DNA of 64,000 nt from Hymenopellis radicata (lineage: Eukaryota; Basidiomycota; Agaricomycetes; Agaricales; Physalacriaceae). The notes beneath the pieces were generated by a model. It saw only the letters and a list, made by a program, of their open reading frames with translations. It was not told the origin of the DNA and did no database searches. The stretch covers positions 49,243 to 113,242 of the forward strand of contig JADNRX010000167.1 in the NCBI GenBank assembly GCA_015501595.1. Reading direction: 5' to 3'. Shown piece by piece: positions 14,060 through 27,546 of this stretch (position 1 is its first letter; every line of letters begins with the position of its first letter). A program made the position numbers and the translations under genes.

Positions 14060-14420
14060 AAGTCCTCAGAGGCACGACAGACAGGCACGTACACCAACGG
14101 TTATGGAGATGAAAGCGAACACGAAAAGGGCGGCGATGGACAGCACGACCCAGATGCTGTGGGATATCACCGTACGGAGTCGGTAGCAAAAGTACAGTGT
14201 CTGGACATATAGCCCGATGACGGCGACCGGCCCAGGTTATCGAACGTGTTGAATGGCTCCATAGTTGAATTCCTCATAAGTAGTGACGCGTGCTTGACAG
14301 ATTCCACAAGTCGACTATGAGTGTCGTGTCCTTTAGTACCACACAAGAGGTACATCATTGTACTGTGGAACACAGCACTTGGCAACCACGGAGAAAAAGA
14401 GACGACTGACAGTGAGGATC
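14060..14420 (-). pseudogene. Relic of a DUF6534-like multispan membrane protein
   Basis: Reading the minus strand across several frames gives pieces in the expected family order: YNDVPLVWY, KDTTLIVDLWN, ICQARVTTYEEFNYGAIQHV, then PGPVAVIGLYVQTLYFCYRLR and a long hydrophobic span (IWVVLSIAALFVFAFISITV). DUF6534 proteins have a similar run of a transmembrane helix, a (I/L)CxAxYTYxVTNYG-like motif and a QxFxxYR-like motif. Stops and frame changes separate the pieces, so no functional protein is encoded. The family match is from memory of the motif pattern. Confidence 0.5.
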
Positions 14421-14792
14421 ATGGGACACTGTGTTGGCTATGGCCCGCCTGAATGGACGGGCGGCATATGAAATGACGCCACCATCTATGCGTGCGGTTA
14501 AATGGAACACTGAGGATTTTTTCGAACGTAGAATGATAGATTTTTATCTAGACGTCGATGGAAGAGAGAGCCAGCTGCTAGATTGAAGGAGTGTATCAAG
14601 TTGGACGTTTTGATCAAAGCAGGTAGTCGAGAGCTACCCCGGTCCTAGGCCCGAGCGAAAACATCTTCGAAATTAGATCATAAATTTGGGGGTATAACAG
14701 GGAGAATGGAATGCGTACACAAATTTACAAGATACAACAACAAAAGATAACACGACGACATGACCGAAAGCACAGCAAAGACCAACGTAGCC

Positions 14793-18014
<3,222 letters not shown>

Positions 18015-18179
18015 GATGATGGATGAAAACAAAATACGCGCTGAAAATTAGCGTGTGCCGTGATGTGACTGTCACTTGTTTAGGGCCAGTCGATGCGTGT
18101 TCAAGAAGATGTTAGAGCATGTTCAAATTCAGTAGTCTCAAATATAACCATGTTCAAGTTAATAAAAACGCGAATACAT

Positions 18180-19418
18180 CTACTTTTTCACCGTTTTGCC
18201 CTTCTTCTTGCCTCCACTGAAAGGTTTCTTGCCTTCAAAGCCAGGTCGCGACTTGCCCGAACCACCACCTTTCCGTCGTTCGTTCCGCATGGCGATATTG
18301 TCAGTCCTCTTTTTCTGCTTCGCTGCCATTGACGCCGTGACCTGCTCTTTGCGCTCATCCCATGCCTTTTTGCTCTTTGTTTTCTCCTTCTCTTTCCGCT
18401 TCACAGCCTTCTTTAGTCGGCCTTCATCGTCACGCAGCTTGACGCCGTCGAGACGAGCCTCGGCTTTAGCAAACTTGTCCTTTTCCTCGATGGCTTTGCG
18501 CTTGTCTTCAGGCAAAGCTGCTAGACGCTCTTTCCTGGCAGCAAGTTGAGCGAGAGCTTGTGAAGGATCAGACGACGTTTTGAGATTGTGCGTGCTAGCC
18601 GGCTTGGTGCTCGTAGATGCGAAAGCGACGGTGGCGTATTTTCCTGACGGCGGTAATTGCCCGTCTGGTACAAGAAGTTGGGTCTAAAAGAGATAAAGTT
18701 AGTTTATGATTGGATAACTAAGATCATGTATACCTTTGTGATATTGCCCTGCTTCTTCTTTTCCTCCTTGCCCATCTCTGGTTTCCGCTTTCCCTTCATT
18801 TCCTCTTCACGACGTATCTTTTCTTTTGTCTCTTTTCTCCGCCGTTCTCGCATCGCGCCGCGTTGGCGACGGCGTTCCTCTAGAAGCTCGTCTTTACCGC
18901 TCGGTGCACGCCCACCGCGACGCAGTTGAGCCATACGTGCATGAAGCTTTTCGCGGAGTGCTTCGATGCCGCCCGCTTGTGGCATCGGGACAATGGGGTC
19001 CATGCTCACATCCTCATCCTCGTCTTCGGCATCGTCGTCTAGATCGATATCGACGTTCAGGTCGCCCTCATTGTCATCATCGTCCTCGTCTTCTGACGGT
19101 GAATCGAGTTTTCGTTTTGAAGACGAGGCCTGAGCTTCGTTTTGCAAGTCAACGACGCTCTTGTTGTTGGCAGGATCAAACTGCCTAATGTCAGCGACGA
19201 GCCAGGCCAATGTACGATGCACACACCTTGTCGCGCTTGGCCTTCTTGAGAGCATCTTTTTTGAGTTCCTTCTGCTTTTTTGTGTGTTTCTGGTATTTCG
19301 ACGCCTGTTCGTCGGGATCTTGGACGAGATAATATTTTGCAGGAATGAGTCGCAGCAGGGACTCAAAAGTGTCGTTGTGTCGCTCCAAGGACGCCTGGAG
19401 GTCGACGGTCGATGTCAT
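18180..19418 (-). CDS. RRP14: SURF6/Rrp14 family nucleolar ribosome-biogenesis protein
   Basis: Nucleolar protein needed for maturation of pre-ribosomes. It starts [20 protein letters not shown], the N-terminal motif of Rrp14 ([14 protein letters not shown]). A long acidic tract ([24 protein letters not shown]) follows, then the SURF6 domain: [19 protein letters not shown], and a very Lys/Arg/Glu-rich helical region ([52 protein letters not shown]) ending in lysine-rich [11 protein letters not shown]. Two or three introns. It is divergent from the UPF0538 gene with 58 bp between start codons, and its stop lies 165 bp from the MCM6 start. Confidence 0.92.
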
Positions 19419-19476
19419 GGCAAAAATGAAGGAGGGGGAGCACGTGCCCGATCAATCTCATCTTCAAACTTTCATC
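19419..19476. promoter_or_regulatory. 58-bp divergent promoter of RRP14 and the UPF0538 gene
   Basis: This is the whole space between the start codons at 19418 (minus) and 19477 (plus). It contains CACGTG at 19441-19446, a possible bHLH site. No TATA box is visible. Bidirectional function is inferred from layout. Confidence 0.45.
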
Positions 19477-20149
19477 ATGCCCTCAGACTTTTCAGACGTT
19501 TTGACAAACGAGGCTCTGCCAAAGACTTCCGCGACTCTAACTTTAAGAATAATCAAATCCTTCGAATTTCGCACTGAAAAGAGCCTCGTCTTGCACAGCA
19601 TCAATCTCGAATCAACTACTGTGGGTCAACTCAAGGATCTGGCGCGCCAAGGTACCAACTGGTTTCGTCCTGCCCAGGCTCACTTCTCGAGCTCGGATTA
19701 GCTATCAAGACACAGGCTGGATGGAAGCCCTACAAAACCGTTGTCCTAGGTGTGAACGAATCGTGACCGGGTCTTGGTAGTCGATACAACTTTTGGTTAG
19801 ACACCTTGAAGCTATACACGAAGGCCCATGGAGCCAAGGTCTGTTCTCCTCCTACTGTAGGTTGTGCTTCTCCTGACAATACTCGCAGACGACAAATCTC
19901 ATCATAAACCTTGATCATGATGATTGGATATTCGACGATGATTCCAAGATTCTCGCAGACGTTGGGTTTGGTGGGTCCATCTTACTTGATAGAGGACATT
20001 CGAGTTTACGGCGCTTGCAGAAAATGAAACAGAAGTCAGCTTCTTTAACCGGGACCTTTATGAGCAGTTCAAGCTCCATCCCGAGGTAGGGAGCGTATCC
20101 ATACCCAAAGAACCAACTGACAATTTTTCAGACGCACTGGGACTGCTGA
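19477..20149 (+). CDS. UPF0538 (C2orf76-like) family protein
   Basis: Small conserved protein of unknown function with a ubiquitin-like fold suggested by its sequence pattern. The ATG at 19477 gives MPSDFSDVLTNEALPKTSAT, followed by TLRIIKSFEFRTEKSLVLHS, which parallels the TVRLIRSFEHRN start of the human C2orf76 family. Later exons give TLKLYTKAHGAKTTNLIINL, DHDDWIFDDDSKILADVGF and NETEVSFFNRDLYEQFKLHP, the family's conserved C-terminal block, ending THWDC. About four introns. Length after splicing (about 130 residues) fits the family. It is convergent with RPB7, with 107 bp between stops. Confidence 0.85.
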
Positions 20150-20256
20150 CAGGACCGTTATCTAGATTGATATAGTAGTATATTTTTAATGTACAGACGG
20201 ATACAAGTGTGGACAGCAAAACCAATAAACAGATTAAACGACAGGAAGCGCTCGGG

Positions 20257-21013
20257 TTATATCACACCTAGATGATCTTCTTTTATCGTCCCAATGGCGA
20301 ACTGGAAATGACTGAATAGACATTCAGGAAAGAGGTAGATAGACGTACAATCTCGGTAGCATCAACACGAGTACCGACGATTTTTAGCCGCACCAAGGTC
20401 GTTTTTTCGATAATCTGAGGATGTTATACGTCGCAGCAAATAACCAGTTCGGTAGACAATTACCTGGTCATCCGATGCAAAGGACGGTGGATTTGAATTG
20501 GGGTCGAATTTCATGCCAGGATGTATGAGCTAGAGAATGCATTGAAATCCATTCGGCAGAAAACGATTAGACGCGCACTTGTTGTGAGACGAATACGTTC
20601 AGCGGACCACATTCCGCGAAGAAACCCATCTATTATAGCATTAATGGCTGTATTGTAGCTCTAGAGACCGCGCACCTTGGTGACATTGGTGACGATGCCA
20701 TCGACCACCTCTCCCTTGAACGGCTTGAAGACAATAGCCCGGTAGCGCGTCACAAACTCGGCCTGGCCGCTTCCACTGAGGACCATGCCCTTGCCAATGT
20801 CCAGGATCGATACCACGGCGATGATATACCCAAAGGCGCCGACACAAGTACCCTCGACGTCCGCGTATAGTTTTGATTCAAGGTGGTTCAACATGCGCGG
20901 CCCGAAGTACGACGGGTGCAGCATAATCGTATGGCTCAGCTCTTTCTGGGCAACATATCGTAGGGGTGGTCAACCAGCAGCAACAGCGACGGGTGACTTA
21001 CGATGAAGAACAT
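20257..21013 (-). CDS. RPB7: RNA polymerase II subunit Rpb7
   Basis: Rpb7 pairs with Rpb4 to form the stalk of RNA polymerase II. The first exon is only 12 bp (MFFI, 21002-21013), then a GTAAGT intron, then KELSHTIMLHPSYFGPRM. The N-terminal RNP fold follows (LYADVEGTCVGAFGYIIAVV, GQAEFVTRYRAIVFKPFKGE), then the S1/OB domain (VDGIVTNVTK, MGFFAECGPLNVFVSQQLI, PSFASDDQIIEKTTLVRLKI), ending TIKEDHLGVI. Predicted length is close to the 171 residues usual for Rpb7. The S1 domain and terminal residues separate it from Rpa43, Rpc25 and archaeal RpoE. Its start codon faces the DHX35 gene across 64 bp. Confidence 0.95.
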
Positions 21014-21077
21014 GGCCGGTGTCGTGGTAGTGGGAAGGAGACTCGGAGAGTGCCCTTGTTTGGCTCTTACACTCATC
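21014..21077. promoter_or_regulatory. 64-bp divergent promoter of RPB7 and the DHX35-type helicase
   Basis: This is the whole interval between start codons at 21013 (minus) and 21078 (plus). No clear TATA element. Assigned on layout alone. Confidence 0.45.
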
Positions 21078-23917
21078 ATGTCCCTCAAATTCTGGAAGCC
21101 GGGCACCGTCGAGCCAGGCAGCACGCTCGACAGGGCGACGGCGACGGAGGAAAATGTAGTCTCCGCGTCACCGTTCTCGTCGTTATCGCTATCGAGCCAG
21201 CGGGAACGGCTACCTATATTCAAGCATCGTATGTCCTTCAACAACGCGGAGACGGCCGCCGCTCATCTTGGATCTAGGCGAAAAGCTCCTGTACTGTATC
21301 GACAAGTTTGGAGTTACGATAGTTGTTGGTCAGACGGGATGTGGAAAAACTACTCGTCGGTAATTATTTCTTTCACTTCTTAATCCCTCCTGACGCGTCG
21401 CAGAGCTGCCACAATACCTGTATGAAGCTGGATGGGCTGCAGAGGGTAATATAATTGCCTGTACGCAGCCTCGACGTGTCGCAGCGACCTCTGTAGCCGG
21501 ACGTGTTGCAACGGAAGTGGGCTCGATGCTTGGCGATGAGGTTCGCATCTCTGCCTGGACATCTCAACCCTCTCTGAATCTAAAGTACTCTTTGCAGGTC
21601 GGATATACGATACGTTTTGAAGACCTCAGCGACAAGGAGCGCACCCGGATCCTCTACATGACGGACGGTATGTTGTTTCGTGAGACGCTCGTCGACCCTC
21701 TTTTGACGCGTTACAGCGTCATCATGGTTCGTTCATTCACTTGACTTTCCGACTTGTTCCAATGACGGATACAGATCGATGAGGCTCACGAACGCAGCGT
21801 ATACACGGACCTACTTCTTGGCATTCTAAAAAAGTACGCTTTATATTGAACTCCATCACGTCGTACTCATAAGCACTAGGATCCGTCGAAAGCGTCCCAG
21901 TCTAAGGCTTATCGTGTCATCAGCAACTCTGGATGCAACCTACTTCCTCGATTACTTCTCTTCCGGTAATGCTGCAGACGAAGCAACCATAGTCACCTTG
22001 GAAGGCCGAATGTATCCTGTTGACGTCGCTTATTCGGAGCAGCCTCAACCGGACTATGTTCGAGCAGCTGCAGAAGCTGCATATAACATAAATCTCCAGG
22101 TAAGACCGTTTCCAGCAGTGGGGTCCGATTTTGAATTCTCCACAGCCCACTCCAGGGGATATTCTCATCTTCTTGACTGGTCGCGAGGAAATTGAATCTT
22201 GTTTGGAAGCCATGTCCGAATTACTCGTTTCGTAGGACCGCTCCCTGCCCTGCTGAACATCATACTGATTTTCAATAGTCTTCCTCGCTCTGCTAAACGA
22301 CTAGTACCGTTAGCACTACATGCTGGACTTACTACCGCCGAGCAGCTGCGCGTGTTTGAGACTCCTGAGCAAGGATCGCGAAAAGTTATTGTGTCCACCA
22401 ACATCGCTGAGGTATGCGTGATCTTGTACCGTTGTATAAGTCCTAAGAGATTGATAGGCTAGTGTTACCATCGAAGGTATCAAATTTGTGATAGATTGTG
22501 GCTTCGTGAAGGTTGGTTGTTTCCCGCTACGCAAGTGCTTTCTAATTTGCTCCCGCAGATACGCACCTACAATCCCTCGACCGGCCTATCCTCTTTGGCG
22601 ACGGTACCAACATCAGTGGCGTCTGCTACTCAGAGGGCAGGGCGAGCAGGACGTACATCACCAGGCATTTGCTATCGACTATACCCCATGTCCGCCTTCG
22701 AATCGCTGCCCGCGCCATGCCTCCTGAAATCACTCGGACGGACATGACGACGCCCATATTACAGTTAAAGTCATTGGGTGTTGACGATTTGATGAAGTTC
22801 GAATGGGTTACCGCACCGCCAGCAGAATGTGTGTTGAGGGCCTTGGAGGGTCTCGTTGCTTCTGGAATGATCGGTGAAGACGGCCGTTTGACTGTTATGG
22901 GCGAGCAGGTTGCCGAATGTCCAGTTGAAGTGGGGATCGCTCGCATGGTACTTTACCTCAGTGAAGCCATCCATAAATCTAATAATCTGTTTCAGCTTTT
23001 CAAGTCAAAGGAATACGACTGTGGCGAGGAAATTTTGACGATTGCCGCTATGACCTCCGTTCAGGTATAGGTCTTGTGCAATTTACTTTTCGGCTCGTTG
23101 ACGCTTCCTTCGCACTTCAGGATGTGTTCGTCATCCCCGATGGCGCACCAGGGGCTTTAGCTGAATTAGAGAGGCGTAAATTTACCGCAGAAGAAGGGGT
23201 ATGTGCATTTCCTTTACCTTTCGCTTTTCAGTTCTTGACACGTCCTTTCAGGATCATCTTACTCTCCTTAACGGTTTGTAATTCACCGAATACCGATTGC
23301 TGGTTTCTTACCTCCCTGCAGCGTACAACGCGTTCGTGCGACATGGCAAATCATCAGGATGGTGCAAGTCACACGCACTGTCGTTCCGAGGAATGTCTCG
23401 AGCGGTGTCGATCCGCGCACAGCTCAAAAAATACATGCAGCGGTTCAATCTGCCCTTGAACAGCTGTCAAGGGGATGCGAAAAGACTTCGACGGTGCCTC
23501 GTCAGTGGCTATTGGCGAAATGGCGCTCGGTGGATGGCCGACGGGACCTATAGGTCTGTCAGAGGAAACAAGGTTCGTTAGCGTTCGTTGGTCTGCAGGT
23601 GGTTGAGTGACGTACTTTCGACTTGAAGATTCTTGCTACACATCCCACATCTGTTTTGTTTACGAGGAAGCCAAGAAGTGGCTGGGTTGTGTTTCACGAA
23701 ATGGAGGAGACTAAGAAGACCCAGTGAGCGTAGTATCCGAGAACCCTCTCAGTTAACTAATTTGTGTCGCAGGATTCGCATCTTGACGGAGATTGAACCT
23801 GACTGGTATTAGTCTTTATATTTCACTTCTTCTTCGTGTTTAGTTAACACATTTTACAGGCTTGTTGAGCATGGTCTAGAGTACCAGGATAAAAGGGGCG
23901 GCCAATTGTCCTTGTAG
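21078..23917 (+). CDS. DHX35: DEAH-box RNA helicase, DHX35-like
   Basis: ATP-dependent RNA helicase of the Prp2/Prp22 superfamily, linked in other organisms to late spliceosomal complexes. It starts [15 protein letters not shown], like the KFWRPGTEGPG start of animal DHX35, then RLPIFKHR. Motifs in order: [12 protein letters not shown] (near 21330), Ia [18 protein letters not shown] (21776-21800), [42 protein letters not shown] (near 22640). The helicase-associated domain follows ([33 protein letters not shown]), then the OB-fold ([30 protein letters not shown]), ending RGGQLSL. About twelve introns. This gene type is present in many filamentous fungi and animals but absent from Saccharomyces cerevisiae. 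Confidence 0.92.
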
Positions 23918-24201
23918 ACGCTAACCGCGCTATCTGTGCTGTATTAAGTAGTAAATCAATCTTGAGGTGTCTCCACATGGTGTGCACAACTCCATATCAT
24001 GCATTTAAATTGAGAGCGGACAGCCAAGAATCAGGCTGCGCTCTCAAGCTTTCAACATCCTCAAGACACTCGGTGACTCAAGGTGGCCGTCGTACTGCTC
24101 GACGACGAGCTGATCGACTGACCGTCTACCTGCTCATCCAAGCTGGAGAGTAAACTGAGTGTGTTGCACTACTTACTGTCAGCACCTTAGACACACATCT
24201 C

Positions 24202-24865
24202 TCAGTCAATGTCCACTCTCAAAAACGCATTGCCGCCTCCATGGCATTGGCTGGCGTGGACAAGTGCAAAATTTGGTTCAAGCAGTCCGATGTTGCCAAC
24301 GCCTACTCGCACATGCACGTTCATCGAGGAGGGCCATAGCATCATCATACCTACCATTATGCACTTGCAAGGATTTGTTGGTGGCAAAGAGAAAGGGATA
24401 TTCTGCATCATTATATTGGCGTGCACGTAACGAGTCACCCCCAGACCCGTAACACGAGAACGAACGTACATCAGTCAAGGTATCCTTGGTGTCTTCGGGC
24501 CACATTATAACTTCATGCTTCACTTTGAGCTTTTTCGCGCGCTTAGACTGAGGGGCAGAAGAGGATGCCTTTTGAGAGTGGGGGCGTTTTCGAAGGCGCG
24601 CCGAGAGGCTGTCTTCTCTCCGGAGAGGCGCTCTCTGGACAACTTCGTTCTTGATGACGGGTTGTGGGGCCGGCGAGTGACGAGGAGATAGAGAGCTCAT
24701 AGGCGTTAGTGGGGACGGCAAGCGATCTAGGTGGCCCATCATACTCGAGACCAGCTGCTCATCCACCACAGATGATGTTGGTGTTGGGGCATCAAAAAGG
24801 TGCGCCGCAGATGGCATACATAGAAGTAACGGCAAGGGTCGACGGTTTAAGCTCCTCAGGCTCAT
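24202..24865 (-). CDS. Hypothetical protein with basic nuclear-targeting-like patch
   Basis: No family recognised. The best reading starts at ATG 24865 (MSLRSLNRRPLPLLLCMPSA) or 24817 (MPSAAHLFDAPTP). It runs through a Ser/Pro-rich region (SPLTPMSSLSPRHSPAPQP) and a basic patch (QSKRAKKLKVKHE) resembling a nuclear localisation signal, then MWPEDTKDTLTD. A likely intron beginning GTACGT leads to NIPFSLPPTNPCKCIM and GNIGLLEPNFALVH, ending near AFLRVDID. Sequence downstream of the stop (24000-24190) has stops in every frame, so the gene may have lost a 3' part. Exon structure is provisional and the gene may be degenerate. Confidence 0.35.
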
Positions 24866-25136
24866 CCCCGGAATCAGGCGCGGGCGAAGTGGATACCGTC
24901 CCAACCCTTGGGTGATTTTCGCGGGTGCGGATAGTTTGAGGGTGAGGGTGAGGGTACGAACACGACTCTAGTACCGATCTATCCAGGATTTATCTGTCAG
25001 TGTACAACTGTATCATATGTTTACAGTGCTGAGCCATAGTTCAAATTGCATTATCTAAGGAGAAGGCCCACTAAGTATTCACTAAAATGTATCTCTATAT
25101 ACTTGTCCAGAAAAAATCAGAAATATTGTCCTTGCC

Positions 25137-26965
25137 TCAAGCAAGCTCCAAAAGCTTCCGAAAGTCAGAGAGCTCCTCACATGTGCCTACCTCACACTCA
25201 TGCCCAACTTCAGAAAATGCAAAATCCACAATATACACATCACCTGACGCTGATACTACCAAATTGCGCAAGTCTAGATCCGCATGCCTAACATCCTTTG
25301 CATGTATCTCACAGGCATACCGCCACAGCATCTCCCTGATAATCAATTAGGGCCAGATCTTCAATGTGTGTACAAACACTCACCTTTGCGAAAAGGAAAG
25401 CTCGCTAATGTCCGTAACCTGGTTGCCGCAATGTTCCGCAATGAGCATTATCCATCCTTCCCCCTCAAACAAACCAACCATTTGAGGAAGTACACGACCT
25501 TGAAGAGAGGCAAGGATGTTGTATACATGAGCCTCGTGTTGCAGGTCTGACTTGCCTTGATAACCAGGCGCTATAGCCTTGATGATAAGAGCCAATGGAC
25601 CAATGTGGGCGGCAAAGACAACACCAGTTGCACCTATACATATGCATTCATATGCAAGCAGTGCCGGGGAGTGGATGTTGAAGTAGTTGAGAGGCCAGTG
25701 GGAGAGCGGAATGTGTTCGCGAAGTGCTCCTCCAGGCCCTTATGGATGACGCCCAACGGTGTTGTCTCGTGAGGTGGCGTTAGAAGAGGTGGCGAATCGG
25801 GGGCCGAGCCGAGGGACATGTGGATGGTGGATGATGATGACATCCGTATAGTTGTGAATTCGAATCCGGGCATTGAGAAGCAGATATCAATGTTCTGACT
25901 ACGTTAGCTGAGTATACTATACTTAGTCTGAATGATCATTGAACGTACAGCTGCTCCACTCATCATCTTTATGTTCTGCTCGCAAGCGTGCGCCACATCC
26001 TCGTCGACCTCTGCAATAGTGTTATGCGGAGAAATTCTTGGATTGGGTGGGCAGGCGGTGGGCACCGGGATTTTCCACTTGGCCACATCAACCAACGGTT
26101 TATTGCCTGGCACGAGCAGCATGCCTAGAGTGATAACAAACATTCTGTTAATCTTGAGTACACCCGAGCATAGAAGGCCGTAACGAGTGGGCTCCCTCGA
26201 TGCACATCTTTGAAACAGGATGGCCCCATCACCGCCGAAAAGGAGGCCCCAGTACAGGTCGCAATCGAACATGGCGGTGGCAATCTGTGATAGAATGAGA
26301 ATGGCAGAGGAGTTTGAATACATACATACCTTGCAAAGCATCGCTCTCCCACTGTGCTCCTCCTTTGTCTCCCGCTTGAGCCGCTTCCCCGCATCACTGT
26401 CGGCCAATTCCACGATCTCTGGTGTGCTGTGTGCAAATACCCTCCAGGAATTGTCTTCCCAAACGACGCAGCGAGAACCGTCAATCGAGACCAAGCGGTC
26501 AGGGGTCTGGTAGACCACTGGCAGGTGGTGCTGCTCCTCAAGGTCGACGTCGCGTCGGTATATAGCATCTACAAACTGCTTCACCGTATATACAATGAAC
26601 GAGGCCATACCACAGACATCGCCTTTCGTTTTCATCTTTGCTTTTGCCAAACTGTGAACCCGTGGAGTTTTCGGAGAGTTGGATGGAGCAACGAGCTATA
26701 ACGGCGCTGTAATCGATAGTGCCCGTCGCGAGGTCGCTGTTCAGGGTGTCCGCGAGGGACGTTAGCAGGCGCTTGTCCAGGTCGTTCACGTGGATGATGA
26801 AGGCCGGGAGGCGATCCAGCGACGGCGGTAATGGGGGCTGGTACGGCGCCGCGCTGGTGGAAGCGGTATCTACTCGTTGCGGAGTAGTGTAAGCGAATGC
26901 GTTTTCCAAAGAGCGGAGCAGGCTTTCGCCCGTCTTGGGGAGTCGTTGAGAGGTTGGCCAGACAT
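25137..26965 (-). CDS. Agaricomycete kinase-like protein with HxD catalytic loop and very short C-lobe
   Basis: Lineage-specific member of the protein-kinase-like fold. The N-terminal half (TPQRVDTASTSAAPYQPP, then a region around AKWKIPVPTACPPNP) is poorly characterised. The C-terminal half has an N-lobe-like segment VALIIKAIAPGYQGKSDLQH (HEAHVYNIL probably carries the alpha-C Glu), hinge GWIMLIAEHCG, catalytic loop HADLDLRNLVV near 25290, and metal-binding DFAFSEV in place of DFG. It then stops after CEELSDFRKLLEL, with no activation segment or lower C-lobe. This truncated shape is usual for the family. ATG 26965 gives MSGQPLNDSPRR, but the frame changes near 26935, consistent with one missing base, and again near 26620, where an intron or another indel is needed. 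Activity is unproven. Confidence 0.6.
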
Positions 26966-27546
26966 CGTCCCAAAGATGCGTGGCGAGACGGTGAGGAGAG
27001 AAAGAAGAGAATTAGACTGAGAACGTGAAACAACGCCTCTATTCCACGACGCTGGTCGTCATCTAAAGGAGTGGTGGTGGGCAATCGTTGGATCGAGCAT
27101 GAGCGCTTACTTTGAGTCACCAGCGATCCGATGACTTTCGACGTTGTTTGAGCTCGTTTCACCTCTCTGTTGCTTGATTTTGTACCGAAACCCCGGAAAT
27201 ACTATCAATCTATATTTCTATCTCTTTGTGAACTGTTCGAATCCCTGGAACACGTCAATTATCATCATCATCCTCCATCTCCTCATCTTCTACTTGGGTG
27301 AGGACATTGCCCATTCCGATGAGACCTGCGACACAAACCTGATCATACAGTCATACACAACTATTTAGATTATAAATGTTCTACGGATACCAATGGTAAG
27401 AAAAAAAAAGATATGCCAAGGAATGAAATGGTTATGTGTATCCTAGATGTACAAAAGAACGTGAATGATGTCGACAGCAAACAGGGTATCCGAAATGTAC
27501 GTATCACAACGAGTAATGAGTATAGAAGAAAAATGCATAAATGTTT
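26966..27546. other. Intergenic interval between the kinase-like gene and the CLIP gene
   Basis: About 580 bp, AT-rich in the middle, with no supported gene. A tRNA B-box-like string occurs near 27237 but no tRNA fold surrounds it. The left part may contain further 5' sequence of the kinase-like gene, because an open frame on the minus strand extends to about 27160 without a clear ATG. Confidence 0.4.

Noticed and set aside
18015..18032. Longer MCM6 N-terminus
   Set aside because: The codon at 18032 is TTG, not ATG. The same applies to upstream extensions of ATG7, NIK1, SCO1 and the 62654-63193 gene, so the first true ATG was used in each.
24933..24957. GGTGAG tandem run resembling a telomeric repeat
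   Set aside because: Only three to four units and not the TTAGGG type; it is simple-sequence DNA inside the chromosome.
27225..27255. B-box-like GTTCGAATCCC, possible tRNA 3' half
   Set aside because: No A-box or cloverleaf upstream. A similar GGTTCAAGTCC near 14050 was rejected for the same reason.
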